Assembly (NCBI RefSeq): GCF_028009165.1
Contig: NC_079243.1
Location: 3,658,001-3,722,000, forward strand
Reading direction: 5' to 3'
DNA length: 64,000 bases
Source of the DNA: Akanthomyces muscarius
Lineage: Eukaryota; Ascomycota; Sordariomycetes; Hypocreales; Cordycipitaceae
Positions within the stretch are counted from its first letter, which is position 1; every line of letters begins with the position of its first letter. The notes beneath the pieces are model-generated. The model ran no database searches and was not told the origin of the DNA. It worked only from the letters and a program-made list of their open reading frames with translations. Below, piece after piece: positions 42,185 to 51,731 of this stretch. Made by a program: the position numbers and the translations under genes.

Positions 42185-42827
42185 GCCTTTTCAGGCATCG
42201 GCTAAAGTGGTTTTGGATATATACATGTTGGAAAGTTGTCTTTGAGATTTACACGAGAGTACACATGCCACTTACACACTCTCGTACTACATCGAGGATC
42301 TGCCAGTCAACAGTACATAGTAACAACTCTTTCTGAAATAAACATGCCTCGAAGCGGACTCGAATTTTCGATCACTACACTGTCTTTTTAATTTGGTTAA
42401 GGAGAGTTACTTCGAAAATTACTCTGATTGCCGCGAGGCACGTGTGCTATGGCGTTAGAGTTGCGCACACTCACAAAGGTAGGTGAATAATCAAACACCG
42501 CGTAAGCAGTCAATAGAGCATGTAGTGTTTTTGATTATACGGTAATGATGCGCGATTTTCTGTCTTGTTTTCCGATATAATATCCTCTCGATTTCATCAT
42601 TAAATTAGCACACTGTCGCTACAGGCAATTATAGTGAAAAAATCAGGCGACAGGGGTCGCGTCAGTGGCTGGTCAGAGTCGCGCCGCCAAGCTAACTTAG
42701 CGGCTCCGGCCAGCCTGCCATATTCCCGCCTCGCCACTGCATCATTTCGTCTCCTCATCCAAGCTTTTTTCCTCTTCTCTTCCATCTCACCCACCCACCG
42801 CATGCGTCACCGCCCATCGTCTCCAAC
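42185..42827. other. Intergenic with an imperfect inverted repeat
   Basis: Protease 3' region and UGO1 promoter. Contains the structured segment 42345-42440 listed separately; otherwise AT-rich with no gene. Confidence 0.5.
42345..42440. repeat. Imperfect inverted repeat of about 96 bases
   Basis: The ends TGCCTCG (42345-42351) and CGAGGCA (42434-42440) pair. CGG/CCG and ATTTTCGA/TCGAAAAT pair further in, with short unpaired gaps. The plus strand from 42382 contains GGTTAAGG and a later TTCGAAA loop between AGAGT and ACTCT, reminiscent of the D-loop and anticodon arm of tRNA-Ser(CGA). No T-arm or acceptor closes, so a functional tRNA is not supported. Confidence 0.55.
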
Positions 42828-44418
42828 ATGACGAGCCACGGCGATGGGGTCAATCCCCTGCGACCCTACTACATCCGGCCCTCCATCGGCGAGCGCGCAG
42901 AGCCCGCCGCACCCGGGCCAAAGGCCTTTTCATCGGCCTCGGCGCGCAACGCGACCACCACCTCGTCGGCGGCTGTCGCCACGACCCCGTCTCGCTACGC
43001 CAGCAAGGCGCGCGACATGTTTGGCGACCTCGACTACAACGGCTACATGGACGAGGATGCGCCGAGCATGGCCCGCAGCGCCAAGGAGCTGCTCGACGAC
43101 CTCGTCTGGAAGTACACCTCGGTGCTCATGGCGCAGCCGTTCGAGGTGGCCAAGACGATCCTGCAGGCCCGCAACCAAGACGAGAATGCATTGCTGTCGG
43201 CGTCGGAGGAAAATGTTTTCGCAAGGTCCTTTTCGAGCCAGGGTCTGGGAATATATGAGGTATGTTGCCCTCCCCATCCATGGTGCCGCCGGATATCGCG
43301 GGCTCTTTCTTGCCATTACACATGCTAACAATATCTGCCAGCACGACTCCGACTCGGAAGGCGACGAATCGACATTCTTTACATACAACGGTCCCGATAC
43401 GCCCGCAAGCACAATGCGAGGAGGCAGCCTGACGGAGCGCCGCGCCTCCCCGCTCACATCTCCGAAGCCCGTCAAGCGCCAGCAGTCGGTCGTCCCGGAG
43501 CACTACATTCCGCTGCGCCGGCCCGATTCCGTCACCGAGGTCATCGGCCACCTGTGGCAAAAGGACGGCGCCTTTGGCGTCTGGAAAGCCACCAACGCCA
43601 CGTTTCTCTACACGGTGCTGCACTCGCTGCTGGAGAACTGGTCCCGCAGCTTCCTGAGCGCCATCTTCAACGTCCCGGACCTGGGCCTCAAGGACGATAT
43701 TGACCGCATCATTGACATTGCGACGCCGTACCCGTGGGCCTCGCTGTTCGTCGCGGCCACCGCAGCCGTCGTCACCGGACTCGTGCTCGCGCCGCTGGAC
43801 CTGGTGCGGACGAGGCTCATCATGACGCCCAGCACAAAGGGCTCCCGCCGGACCCTGGCCACGCTGCGCGCGCTGCCGTCCTACTTTGTCGACTCGATGC
43901 TCGCCGTCCCCACGATCCTCAACTCTCTCATCCACCCGCTCATCACCCTGTCGACGCCTCTGCTTCTGCGCACCAAGTTCCTGCTCGACAACCAGGCCTC
44001 GCCCATGACCTTTTCCGCCGCCAAGTTCCTCGCCTCGACCACGGCCATCCTGATCAAGCTGCCGCTCGAGACGGTCCTCCGCCGCGGCCAGATGGCGGTG
44101 CTGTCGACCCCGGCCTACGTCCGCGCGCTCGCCGGCAAGGACCTCCGCATGGACACGATTGTCCCCGTCGGCCCGTACCGCGGCGTCCTCGGCACCATGT
44201 ACCACATCACCTCGGCCGAGGGCTTCCGGACGACCACGGAGCTGCAGCCGCCGGCCAAGGGCAACCGCAAGGCCAGCAAAGCCCGACCGCAGACGCCGGT
44301 CATCAAGAAGGGCCAAGGCCTCGATGGCCTGTGGCGCGGCTGGAAGGTGAACTGGTGGGGTCTCGTTGGTCTGTGGGCGGCCAACGTTGTCGGAAACGGG
44401 GGCGACGGAGAGTTTTAA
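42828..44418 (+). CDS. UGO1: Mitochondrial outer-membrane fusion protein UGO1
   Basis: Modified mitochondrial carrier of the outer membrane that links fusion GTPases. Exons 42828-43259 and 43342-44418 (intron of 82 bases, GTATGT, GCTAAC, GCCAG) give 502 residues. The N-terminus is hydrophilic, then SVLMAQPFEVAKTILQAR carries a degenerate carrier signature (PFEVAKT). Later are LVLAPLDLVRTRLIMTP, a second carrier motif, and LIKLPLETVLRRGQ, a third. A Ser/Pro-rich insert (about 145-200) separates the first repeat. Three carrier-type motifs with incomplete PX[DE]XX[KR] signatures fit UGO1 rather than a solute carrier. GC-rich codon use leaves long shadow frames on both strands. Confidence 0.88.
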
Positions 44419-44741
44419 GACAAAAACGTGGTCCGCCGTCTGTATCATCTCACTCCTTATATTCTTCGTGCTGCCCTTCCGGTAGACCATTGTGCGGCGA
44501 GGCGTTTTTGGCTTCCTTTGTTTTAGTATTGTTGTGCTGCGGATCTACAACATCTCTCTCCTCTACGACGAACCGTTTTACGACAAAACCCGCTTATGAT
44601 ATCCATCTCTATTTCACCCCCGGAGTGTACAATTACTATAATCCACAAAAAAAAACATTGCAAATGTCGTGTCTTGTGTTCATCCAGTCCATGTCTGGTA
44701 TGTGTCGTATGCCTGTAGCATATGTGCAGAAGCAGAAGGCC
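44419..44741. other. Convergent 3' region, no gene seen
   Basis: Between the stop codons of UGO1 and the acetyltransferase gene. Confidence 0.5.
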
Positions 44742-45541
44742 TTACTGGTATTGAGGAGGCTTAGACGTGTCTACCTTTTTAATCACGCGCGCCGGGTTGC
44801 CCACGGCCACAGACTCGGGCGGAATGTCCTTTGTGACGACGCTCGCGGCGCCAATGACGCTGCCGCGGCCAATGGTGACGCCCGCCAGGATCGTGACGTT
44901 GCCGCCGATCCAGCAGTCGTCGCCGACGGTGATGGGCCCGCCGGCCTCGGGTCCGCGCGTGCCATTGCGCACGCGATAGTCGACGGGATGCGTGGCCGCG
45001 TAAAAGTGCACGTTTGGACCGGTCAGGACCCGGTCGCCAATCGTAATGGTGCAAGTGTCGAGCCAGGCGCTGTTGGCGTTGATGTACACATTCTTGCCGA
45101 GCCTGGGAGAGAAACGTCAGCCTCGCAAAGTCACGGCAACCTCCCCCCTCGCTATCTTTTGGGTGGCTTTACTTGATGTTGTGCCCGTAGTCTATTGTGG
45201 CAATGGGTCGATCTACCCACGCATGGTCCTGGAGGAGCTCCTCGTCTTCCTCCTCTGTGGCTGCTTTTGGTGGCAGCGGCGTCTTGTCCTGTGTGATGCT
45301 AGGGTAGAGCATAAGTATAGAATGGCATTTATGGAGCATCTCAAGCTCACTCGTTCCACATCTCTGCCAGCTCTCGTCTTGTAGCATCCTCGGCCTTGTT
45401 GAAGCGCTTGTAGGCGGCCTCAACTCTCTTGCGGGCCGCAATCAGATCTGGCGTAAAGGCATAATACAGCTCACCGGCTGCCATGCGACGAAGGTTCTCC
45501 TTCGGATCTATGGGCTTGCCATCTGCAGAGGTAGCTGACAT
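44742..45541 (-). CDS. Maltose/galactoside O-acetyltransferase-like enzyme
   Basis: Exons 45351-45541, 45173-45298 and 44742-45102 give 225 residues. Introns are 52 and 70 bases. The N-terminal cap is the maltose acetyltransferase domain (ENLRRMAAGELYYAFTPDLIAARKR). The C-terminal half is a left-handed beta-helix of hexapeptide repeats (CTITIGDRVLTGPNV, PITVGDDCWIGGNVTILAGV, TIGRGSVIGAASVV), with the catalytic histidine in FYAATHPVD. It transfers acetyl from acetyl-CoA to a sugar hydroxyl. It is of NodL/LacA type, common in fungi; the acceptor sugar is not known. Exon boundaries are supported by the continuous repeat register. Confidence 0.88.
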
Positions 45542-46223
45542 GTTTGAACGATGGGTCTAGAATCCTGCCCGAATATTGCCGTGCAAAGTAATTGTTTCGT
45601 GTCACGATTCCAAGGCATGGTGCAATTACGAGCACTGCGGGGCAGCCATGTTATTAGTGGGAAACATTCAAGCAATATGCCATGCCGTTGAGAGACGGTA
45701 GAAAATATTTTTAAAGGCAGATTTTTATAGTGTTGCACGATCCGTCTAGCATTCATTGTCGCGAGAGAAAAAAACATATCTTGCACAAGAAACCACCGGT
45801 GGCTCGGACAGCATGGCCTCGAGCTTGGACGAAGCACTGCGAAGGCTAAAGTGGGACGGTCGCGATCTGCGGACCAGCAGAACGCGAGGGCAGAGCCGAC
45901 ACTTTCCACAGTCATAAAAACTCGGCTCGGTGTTCTTCATTTATTCACGTAGATAAGAATGTACGCAGTCCGTTTATAACACGGCATATTTCTCACCTAG
46001 ACTTTGTGGCTGCAAGTATTTTTGTTGCCAATCACGTGCCACTTGTCGTATCGTCTATCGCGCCAGGGGACTTCGAATTTCCTGTAGCATCAACATCAAC
46101 CTGCACACCAGTCTTTTGCACCGCGCGCAACACTCCGGCATGCCCACACATTGACGATTTCACGGCGAAGCAACCGCGCGATAGCTGCCTCTGAGACCTA
46201 GGCCCGCGTCGGCCAGCGCTACT
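45542..46223. other. Divergent intergenic region, no gene seen
   Basis: Promoters of the acetyltransferase and SHG1 genes, 682 bases. Confidence 0.5.
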
Positions 46224-48425
46224 ATGGCATCGATGGACAAGGCGCCAAGCAGCAAGCCCGGCGCAGGCGTGGAGCCACGCAAATACAAGGCCTCCGACCT
46301 ACCCCTGCCTTCGGCAACACGCGCCGCCATCGAGTCGCTTGCGCACGCATTCAAGAAGGAGGGCGCATACGACGACATTCGCAAGCACGTATGGGACAAG
46401 TTTGAGGCAAGCGACTACGAGGCGCAAGTCACCAAGGCGATCCTCGAAGTCGCTGAGAAGGAAGTCGAGCGCAACCCGCAGCAACTACTCACCCTCGATC
46501 GCCGCAAGGCTGCCGCTCTTATTGATGGTGCCCTCGAGCGCTCCGGTGTCTATCAAAAGGCCGAAGAGGTACTCGGCAAGCTGATTGACGTTGGCACCAT
46601 CGAGGAGCGCATTCGCGAGATCCGCCGCGCCGAGCTGGGCCCCGAAGCTGCCGAGGCAGAGAAGCTACGCGGATCCAAAACCGACGAAGACTATGCCGCC
46701 GACACGGCGGCCCGACGAGCGGAGCGCGCCCGCATAAGAGACGAGCTACGACAGAAGGAAGAGGCGATTGCGGAGGAGAAGCGCCGCATCGCGCGGGAGG
46801 AGCGCAAGAGGGAAGAGAAGGAGCGGGAGCTGGCAGAAATCAAGCGACAGGACGAGCGCGACGAGCGCAGGCGGAAGCGCGAAGCTGATCGTGAGGAACG
46901 CGAACGACTTAGAGATTTGGAACGCGACAAACGGCACAAAGAACGCGAGCGCAGAGACAAGGAGCGCGAAGGAGAGCGCAAAGACAGGGGCGACGATCGT
47001 GATAGAAGCCGTGACCGTGATCGAAGCCGTGACCGCGATCGAAGCCGTGACCGCGATCGAAGCCGCGACCGAGACCGAGACAGGGATCGTGAACGCGATA
47101 GGGCTAGAGATCGGGACAGGGATAGAGACGCAGACCGAGATCGCCGTCGTGACACGGATAGTCAGGCCAAGGACAAAGAGCCCAAGGAACTTTCCAAGGA
47201 AGATCTCGAGCGTCTTGAGCAAGAGGCTCTGGATGACTTGATTCGTGAGAGCCGCTCCACACGCAGCCGGCCCGAGGTCGAGATTGACTCAGCGCTGGCG
47301 CCACCCCCTCGCAAGACTGCTCTTGTATCTGCCATTGACCCCATCCGACGCGAGTCTGGCCGTGGATCCGTTAGAGGCGACTCCAGGACACGACGTGACA
47401 GAGGAGACTCGTCTGCGCCGCGCGACGAGCGAAGAGTCAGCCGCAGTGCTTCACGTGCGATTGATAGGGACGCCGACAGAAGACGGGACAGGAGCAGAGA
47501 CAGGAGCAGAGACAGGAGCAGAGATAGAAGCCGTCGTGATCGTCGCTCCAACTCGCCCCGACGAGAGCGCAGCCGCTCGAGGCCACGACGAGAAAGATCA
47601 CGATCCCAACCGAGGCGCGATGATAGAGACCGCACCCGCTCGCGTGCGAGACCATCGGATAGAAGCCGGTCACGTCGCCGAGACCCCAGCAGGTCGCGCG
47701 CCAGGACACCGCCGCGCCGTCGGGAGAGAACCCGCTCACGCGACCGACGAGACGATCGCAGCGTCCGAAGGGATCGCTCGACTTCGCGCAGCCGCCGCGA
47801 CGACAGCCGCTCCAGGCGAGACAGAGACCGCAGCAGGAACCGCAGCCGCTCACGGGACAGGCCTACCGCAGATCGGTACGACCACTACGACCCCAGGGCA
47901 GCGGCCGCTGCACGTTCGCCTGCGCGCCGCCGGAGCAGGAGCCGTGACCGCGATAGGGACAGGGACCGTGATCGTCGCGACGACAGAGATCGCGATCGAG
48001 ACAGGGACCGAGGCCGCGACCGCGACCGCCGAAGCCGCTCCCGCTCGACGCACCTGCGCACCGCCTCGGCCACGCGCGAGGAACTCGAGGAGCGCAAGCT
48101 CGAAGAGGTTCGGAAGCGTGAGAAGGAGGCCAAGGCGTACCTCGCAGCGCAAAAGGACGCACGGGCTAAGGGCCTTCCCGTGCCGGGCGTGGATGACCGC
48201 AGGCGGGACGAGCGCCGGTCGCGCAGTCGCAGCGTTGGCTTCCGCGACCGTGATCGTGATCGCGATAGAGATAGGGACCGTGATCGGGATAGGGATCGCG
48301 ACAGGGACAGGGACAGGGACAGAGATAGGGATAGAGACCGTCGTGACAGACGAGAGAGAAGTACGTCCCGTCGGCGTGAGCGCCGAGACCGCAGCCGAAG
48401 CAGACGAAGAAGCCGCAGTCCGTAG
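46224..48425 (+). CDS. SHG1: COMPASS subunit SHG1 with a giant RD/RS tail
   Basis: Single exon of 733 residues. Residues about 28-130 are the BOD1/SHG1 domain (SATRAAIESLAHAFKKEGAY, HVWDKFEASDYEAQV, LLTLDRRKAAALIDGALERS), found in the Shg1 subunit of the Set1/COMPASS histone H3K4 methyltransferase. A charged coiled coil follows (about 165-250). The remaining roughly 480 residues are almost only Arg, Asp, Ser and Glu, as RD, RDRS and RSR repeats, with one ordered island near 610-650 (ATREELEERKLEEVRKREK). Yeast Shg1 is far shorter, so the tail is the unusual part. It could bind RNA or the CTD; that is inference. Confidence 0.85.
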   Translation: MASMDKAPSSKPGAGVEPRKYKASDLPLPSATRAAIESLAHAFKKEGAYDDIRKHVWDKFEASDYEAQVTKAILEVAEKEVERNPQQLLTLDRRKAAALIDGALERSGVYQKAEEVLGKLIDVGTIEERIREIRRAELGPEAAEAEKLRGSKTDEDYAADTAARRAERARIRDELRQKEEAIAEEKRRIAREERKREEKERELAEIKRQDERDERRRKREADREERERLRDLERDKRHKERERRDKEREGERKDRGDDRDRSRDRDRSRDRDRSRDRDRSRDRDRDRDRERDRARDRDRDRDADRDRRRDTDSQAKDKEPKELSKEDLERLEQEALDDLIRESRSTRSRPEVEIDSALAPPPRKTALVSAIDPIRRESGRGSVRGDSRTRRDRGDSSAPRDERRVSRSASRAIDRDADRRRDRSRDRSRDRSRDRSRRDRRSNSPRRERSRSRPRRERSRSQPRRDDRDRTRSRARPSDRSRSRRRDPSRSRARTPPRRRERTRSRDRRDDRSVRRDRSTSRSRRDDSRSRRDRDRSRNRSRSRDRPTADRYDHYDPRAAAAARSPARRRSRSRDRDRDRDRDRRDDRDRDRDRDRGRDRDRRSRSRSTHLRTASATREELEERKLEEVRKREKEAKAYLAAQKDARAKGLPVPGVDDRRRDERRSRSRSVGFRDRDRDRDRDRDRDRDRDRDRDRDRDRDRDRDRRDRRERSTSRRRERRDRSRSRRRSRSP
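46990..47160 (+). repeat. Tandem repeats coding RDRDRS in SHG1
   Basis: 18-base units (GACCGCGATCGAAGCCGT and variants) repeated head to tail, then 6-base CGNGAC/AGGGAT units. Confidence 0.75.
48246..48350 (+). repeat. Hexamer tandem repeats coding (RD)n in SHG1
   Basis: About seventeen 6-base units of the CGNGAT/AGGGAC type, giving an uninterrupted Arg-Asp dipeptide run. Confidence 0.75.
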
Positions 48426-49142
48426 ATGCAAAAGAGGACAGAGCTGGTTTAATGTCTATGTAGTAATACGAGCGAATACAAAGCCTAATTGCACACAAGC
48501 CCTTTTAGTCAAATCATGTCTACAAATGCCATGTATCGGTGCCATGGAGATGTAGATGAAAGGTTAGAAGCGATTGTGGAGTAGTCATATATGTAACCAG
48601 GCATTCGAAAATTCCATCACTTTGCGCAGTCTCCCTCTTGAGCGTTTGTCAAAATATTATTCAAGAACTTCTGTCCTATGAGCGCCATGCGAGGTGTCAT
48701 AACCCCATGCTGCAAAAGTTGGAGGAAGGCCATTCATCCATACGATTATTCACCACACGTACTGTCTACGCCGCAAAACCTGATCGAACTGTGCGTGCTA
48801 TCAGAGGAAAAGAAGATTTCAAGACATCAGTTCTCATGACTGACATTTCCCTCGGCCGGCTTGACCTTGGACCGGCCGAGCTGGCCACCACGGCCAGAGT
48901 ACCCTATATCAACAGAACCTCTGGGTTCAACTCGACAACGCGGCATACCTAGCAGTCGCCGGGGAATCTCGGAAGCCTATGATCCTGGCATAATTACCAC
49001 TTCAAGCACAGCGAGCTATGACTGCTTACGTCGGTGGTTGTGCACAATTCAGCCTGTCGCACCGGGGAAACGATACTCGCAGCGTCTTTATGACGGTTAG
49101 GAGTGTACATATGGCGTAATTGCTGGGCCGGACTCCACATCC
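48426..49142. other. Intergenic, no gene seen
   Basis: SHG1 3' region and 5' flank of the first tRNA-Cys gene. Confidence 0.5.
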
Positions 49143-49245
49143 GCTCGGATAACTCAGTGGTAGAGTGCGGGATTGCAGTGACATGAATCCAGAATTCATC
49201 AGACAACTTATCCTGAAGTCGGCGGTTCGATCCCGTCTCCGAGCT
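49143..49245 (+). tRNA. tRNA-Cys (GCA) with intron, copy 1
   Basis: The acceptor stem GCTCGGA pairs with TCCGAGC and the discriminator is T49245. The D-arm has the A-box text AACTCAGTGGTAGAG. The anticodon GCA is at 49175-49177. A 31-base intron (49179-49209) lies after position 37. The anticodon stem is CGGGA/TCCTG with one G-T pair. The T-arm is GGCGG TTCGATC CCGTC. The intron contains its own small hairpin (ATGAAT...ATTCAT). A T-run follows at 49259. Confidence 0.9.
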
Positions 49246-49965
49246 CTTGTGTTTCTTATTTTTTTGGCATTGTGGTACGCGAAAGTGGGTCAAGGAAGCG
49301 GACCTGGCCGGTGTTTGCGCTGCAGTGCGGGGGCCCGAGGGTGCGCAGATATGGCTGCTTTGGTAAAAACTAACAGCCACTGATTCTGTGGTAACGTACG
49401 CCGGATGTTTTTCTTTTTCTTTTTGGGGGACAAGCGGAATAAACCTGGATCTCCGGTATCGTGCCTGGCATTTATACCAGGGTGTGTAAACTCTGGCTCT
49501 GTACAAAGGACGTTGAGGAAGCCCCGCCATACAGCTACTGGGCAATTCAGCTACGAGAAGGCCCCCGCTGACTGTGATGGACAGAATTTCTACGTGTAGG
49601 TGGCTGACGATGTGTATATTCGTATAGCAGGCTGCATAACATGCTATGTATGCCACTATATAGAACAAGGCAGCGCCTGATATTTACCAATCCAAGCCAG
49701 GCCATGATTCAACCCTCGCACGTTTTTCAAGTCGACAGTACGAAGTAACGTTAGTCCCAGTGTTGCTTGTGTTGTGTACAGCCCACGGATGTACCCACCC
49801 CCACGAACAAACCTCTGGAACGAATTTAAAAATTCGTCGTATATAACTTGTATTCATTCCCCAAGCATTGACAACATCTTCAGACTAACTGCCATGTCGC
49901 TGGTAATGTGGCTGATGGCGACCTGGTGATATCGATATAACCCATTTTTAGGAAGCTTTCGTCGA
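49246..49965. other. Spacer between the two tRNA-Cys genes
   Basis: 720 bases without a recognisable gene, apart from the terminator T-run. Confidence 0.45.
49259..49265 (+). terminator. Pol III T-run after tRNA-Cys copy 1
   Basis: Seven T residues about 14 bases past the tRNA. Confidence 0.6.
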
Positions 49966-50065
49966 GCTCGGATAACTCAGTGGTAGAGTACGGGATTGCA
50001 GTTGTGTGGGTCTTTACCCACCTGCGACCATCCTGAAGTCATCAGTTCGATCCTGGTTCCGAGCT
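49966..50065 (+). tRNA. tRNA-Cys (GCA) with intron, copy 2
   Basis: Same body as copy 1 with a few changes. The anticodon GCA is at 49998-50000 and the intron at 50002-50029 (28 bases). That intron forms a GTGGGT/ACCCAC hairpin and has CTGC, which can pair with the anticodon. The T-arm is ATCAG TTCGATC CTGGT, different from copy 1 but fully paired. The discriminator is T50065. T-runs follow at 50078 and 50101. Confidence 0.9.
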
Positions 50066-50741
50066 TATCAACTTTGCTTTTTGGCTGCACGAGGTGCAAC
50101 TTTTTTGCTTGACGGTGCAGTTTGGACGTTACTTCTTCTATTTCTTTCCTTGATAATCCTCTTTTCATTCCCACAATCCTTCCATCTACGACTGACTGTA
50201 CGATACGTGGCTTCCAGCCTGTGCACACGGGGAAAACTTCCTCCATACAAGTCTGTCGATCAGTGACACTGAACCGTTGTCCAATTCGCTTCTCCGACCC
50301 GGCTTGACCTTGCTCTGTAGTCCTTCCTCACTTATTGTCATTAAATATACATGTGAGGTGCCGTATATGCTAACAACGACTATATTATTGGATTATGTAG
50401 AATCACAGCAAGCCGGCACGGCGATGCACCGCTGGGATAAGACGCCGAGCTAACGCTTTACAATGCAACTCTACCCCGAACCCGCATCTGTAGCCCATAA
50501 CACCACTTCACTAGACAAAAGATTGTTCCCTGTACCAGTATATACTAGTCTTTTCCAATTCGTGAGCTTCCCCTCCTCAAGCAGATCGGGCCGAAGCTAG
50601 CTCTCACTTCTTCATGTAGCTTACATCCGCAGCATGTAGTCCTCACATCTGGCCTTTTACTCTCCTCCTTTACTACCTTGCCTGATGTCCTTTTTGTATA
50701 TACAGCTTCCCATTTGTAAATATTCAAGTCGTCTCTCAAAT
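50066..50741. other. Intergenic, no gene seen
   Basis: tRNA 3' flank, then the promoter of the CVNH-like gene. A minus-strand frame of about 90 codons overlaps the tRNA and is not convincing. Confidence 0.45.
50078..50082 (+). terminator. Pol III T-run after tRNA-Cys copy 2
   Basis: Five T residues 13 bases past the tRNA, backed up by six T residues at 50101-50106. Confidence 0.5.
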
Positions 50742-50774
50742 ATGCTCCCATTTACATTCACCGTCATGCTGGCA

Positions 50775-50812
<38 letters not shown>

Positions 50813-51500
50813 GACGATCAAACGGGCCGGCTGCTCGGGCTTCGCGGGCACCTGCGGGCGGGCGTACGCGCACAACGGCACGTCGGGCCGGCCCGACGCC
50901 GACATGACCGTGTACGCGACGTACTGCTTCGACGAGGCGGGCGAGCGCAACTACAACCCGATGGTGCGCATCGACGACTGCCTGTCGAATACCTTTGGGC
51001 AGCTGACGAGCGGAACGGGGTGAGTTTGCTTGCCGTGTCTTCTTGGCGGGCGTTTTCGATGCCTTTTGCCCTTTAACAAAAGAGGAAAAAAAAAGAGAGA
51101 CACAAACAAGGAAAGCAAGGAGGAAAGAGAAATGAAATTGTCGCTCGTCAACTTCCTCCCCGCTCCGTTGTGTCGTGAAATTGGAAGCCTTGTGCCAGGA
51201 CTCAAGAGCTGCAGCTGACACCCTCCCCCCACAGCTTCGCGAATAGCTGCCACGACTTTGGCATCGATCCGATCGGGACGCCCAACTTTTTCCACGCCAC
51301 GTGCGCGGATGGTAGCGGGCACGAGAAGCAGACGCAAATCGACCTAAGTACGTACCAAATGCATCCTTGTCTTTCTCTTTCTCCCTTTTCGGGGGCTACT
51401 CTTGCGACAAAAGAGACAACTTCCAGGACTAGAAGCACGGCTAATCGGCACAGACGACGTGTTGTGCAACCTCGATGGCAAGCTATCCTGCAGCCAGTAA
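50742..51500 (+). CDS. Secreted cyanovirin-N homology (CVNH) type protein
   Basis: Exons 50742-51019, 51235-51347 and 51454-51500 give 145 residues. The signal peptide is MLPFTFTVML followed by 14 alanines. The second half has the CVNH-type pattern FANSCHDFGI, then FHATCADGSG, then TQIDLNDVLCNLDGKLSC, matching the layout of the CVNH mannose-binding lectin fold. Extra cysteines (10 in the mature part) suggest a disulfide-stabilised secreted version. The last exon encodes only 15 residues and is needed for the conserved IDLNDVL...LDGKL end. Binding of high-mannose glycans is known for the family but not shown here. The CVNH call rests on the C-terminal motif; the N-terminal half is less typical. 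Confidence 0.7.
50775..50810 (+). repeat. (GCC)12 microsatellite inside a signal peptide
   Basis: Twelve perfect GCC codons flanked by GCA and GCG give a 14-alanine run, residues 11-24 of the CVNH-like protein. Confidence 0.95.
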
Positions 51501-51731
51501 ATACACAACCTGACTCACAATGGCTTCCAACGACTCTTCTTCGTCTCTCATCACAGTAGCAATGTCAATAAATGATTCTTCATCTTCATCATATTAACCG
51601 TATATATAGAGAATTCCGCTTCTTTCTTTTTTCAATACATCGCTTGTTTCCACATACAAAAATGACAACCAAGAGTTTGAACACCAAATCTCCAAAACGT
51701 AGATAAAAATCAAATCCCATTCGCCTTTCGT

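Noticed and set aside
42844..44418. Alternative 524-codon frame through UGO1 exon 1 and its intron
   Set aside because: Only its last part is UGO1. The first 144 codons are out of frame relative to the carrier-type N-terminus, and the intron at 43260-43341 has full splice signals.
43734..45176. 480-codon plus-strand frame over UGO1 and the acetyltransferase gene
   Set aside because: Runs in another register of UGO1 and antisense to the acetyltransferase. It is Arg/Pro/His-rich and has no family resemblance; a product of high-GC codon use.
47245..48555. 436-codon second frame in the SHG1 tail
   Set aside because: Caused by hexamer repeats that stay open in several frames; no ordered sequence.
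49977..50246. Minus-strand 89-codon frame downstream of and across tRNA-Cys copy 2
   Set aside because: Overlaps the tRNA body, and no similarity or promoter is visible.
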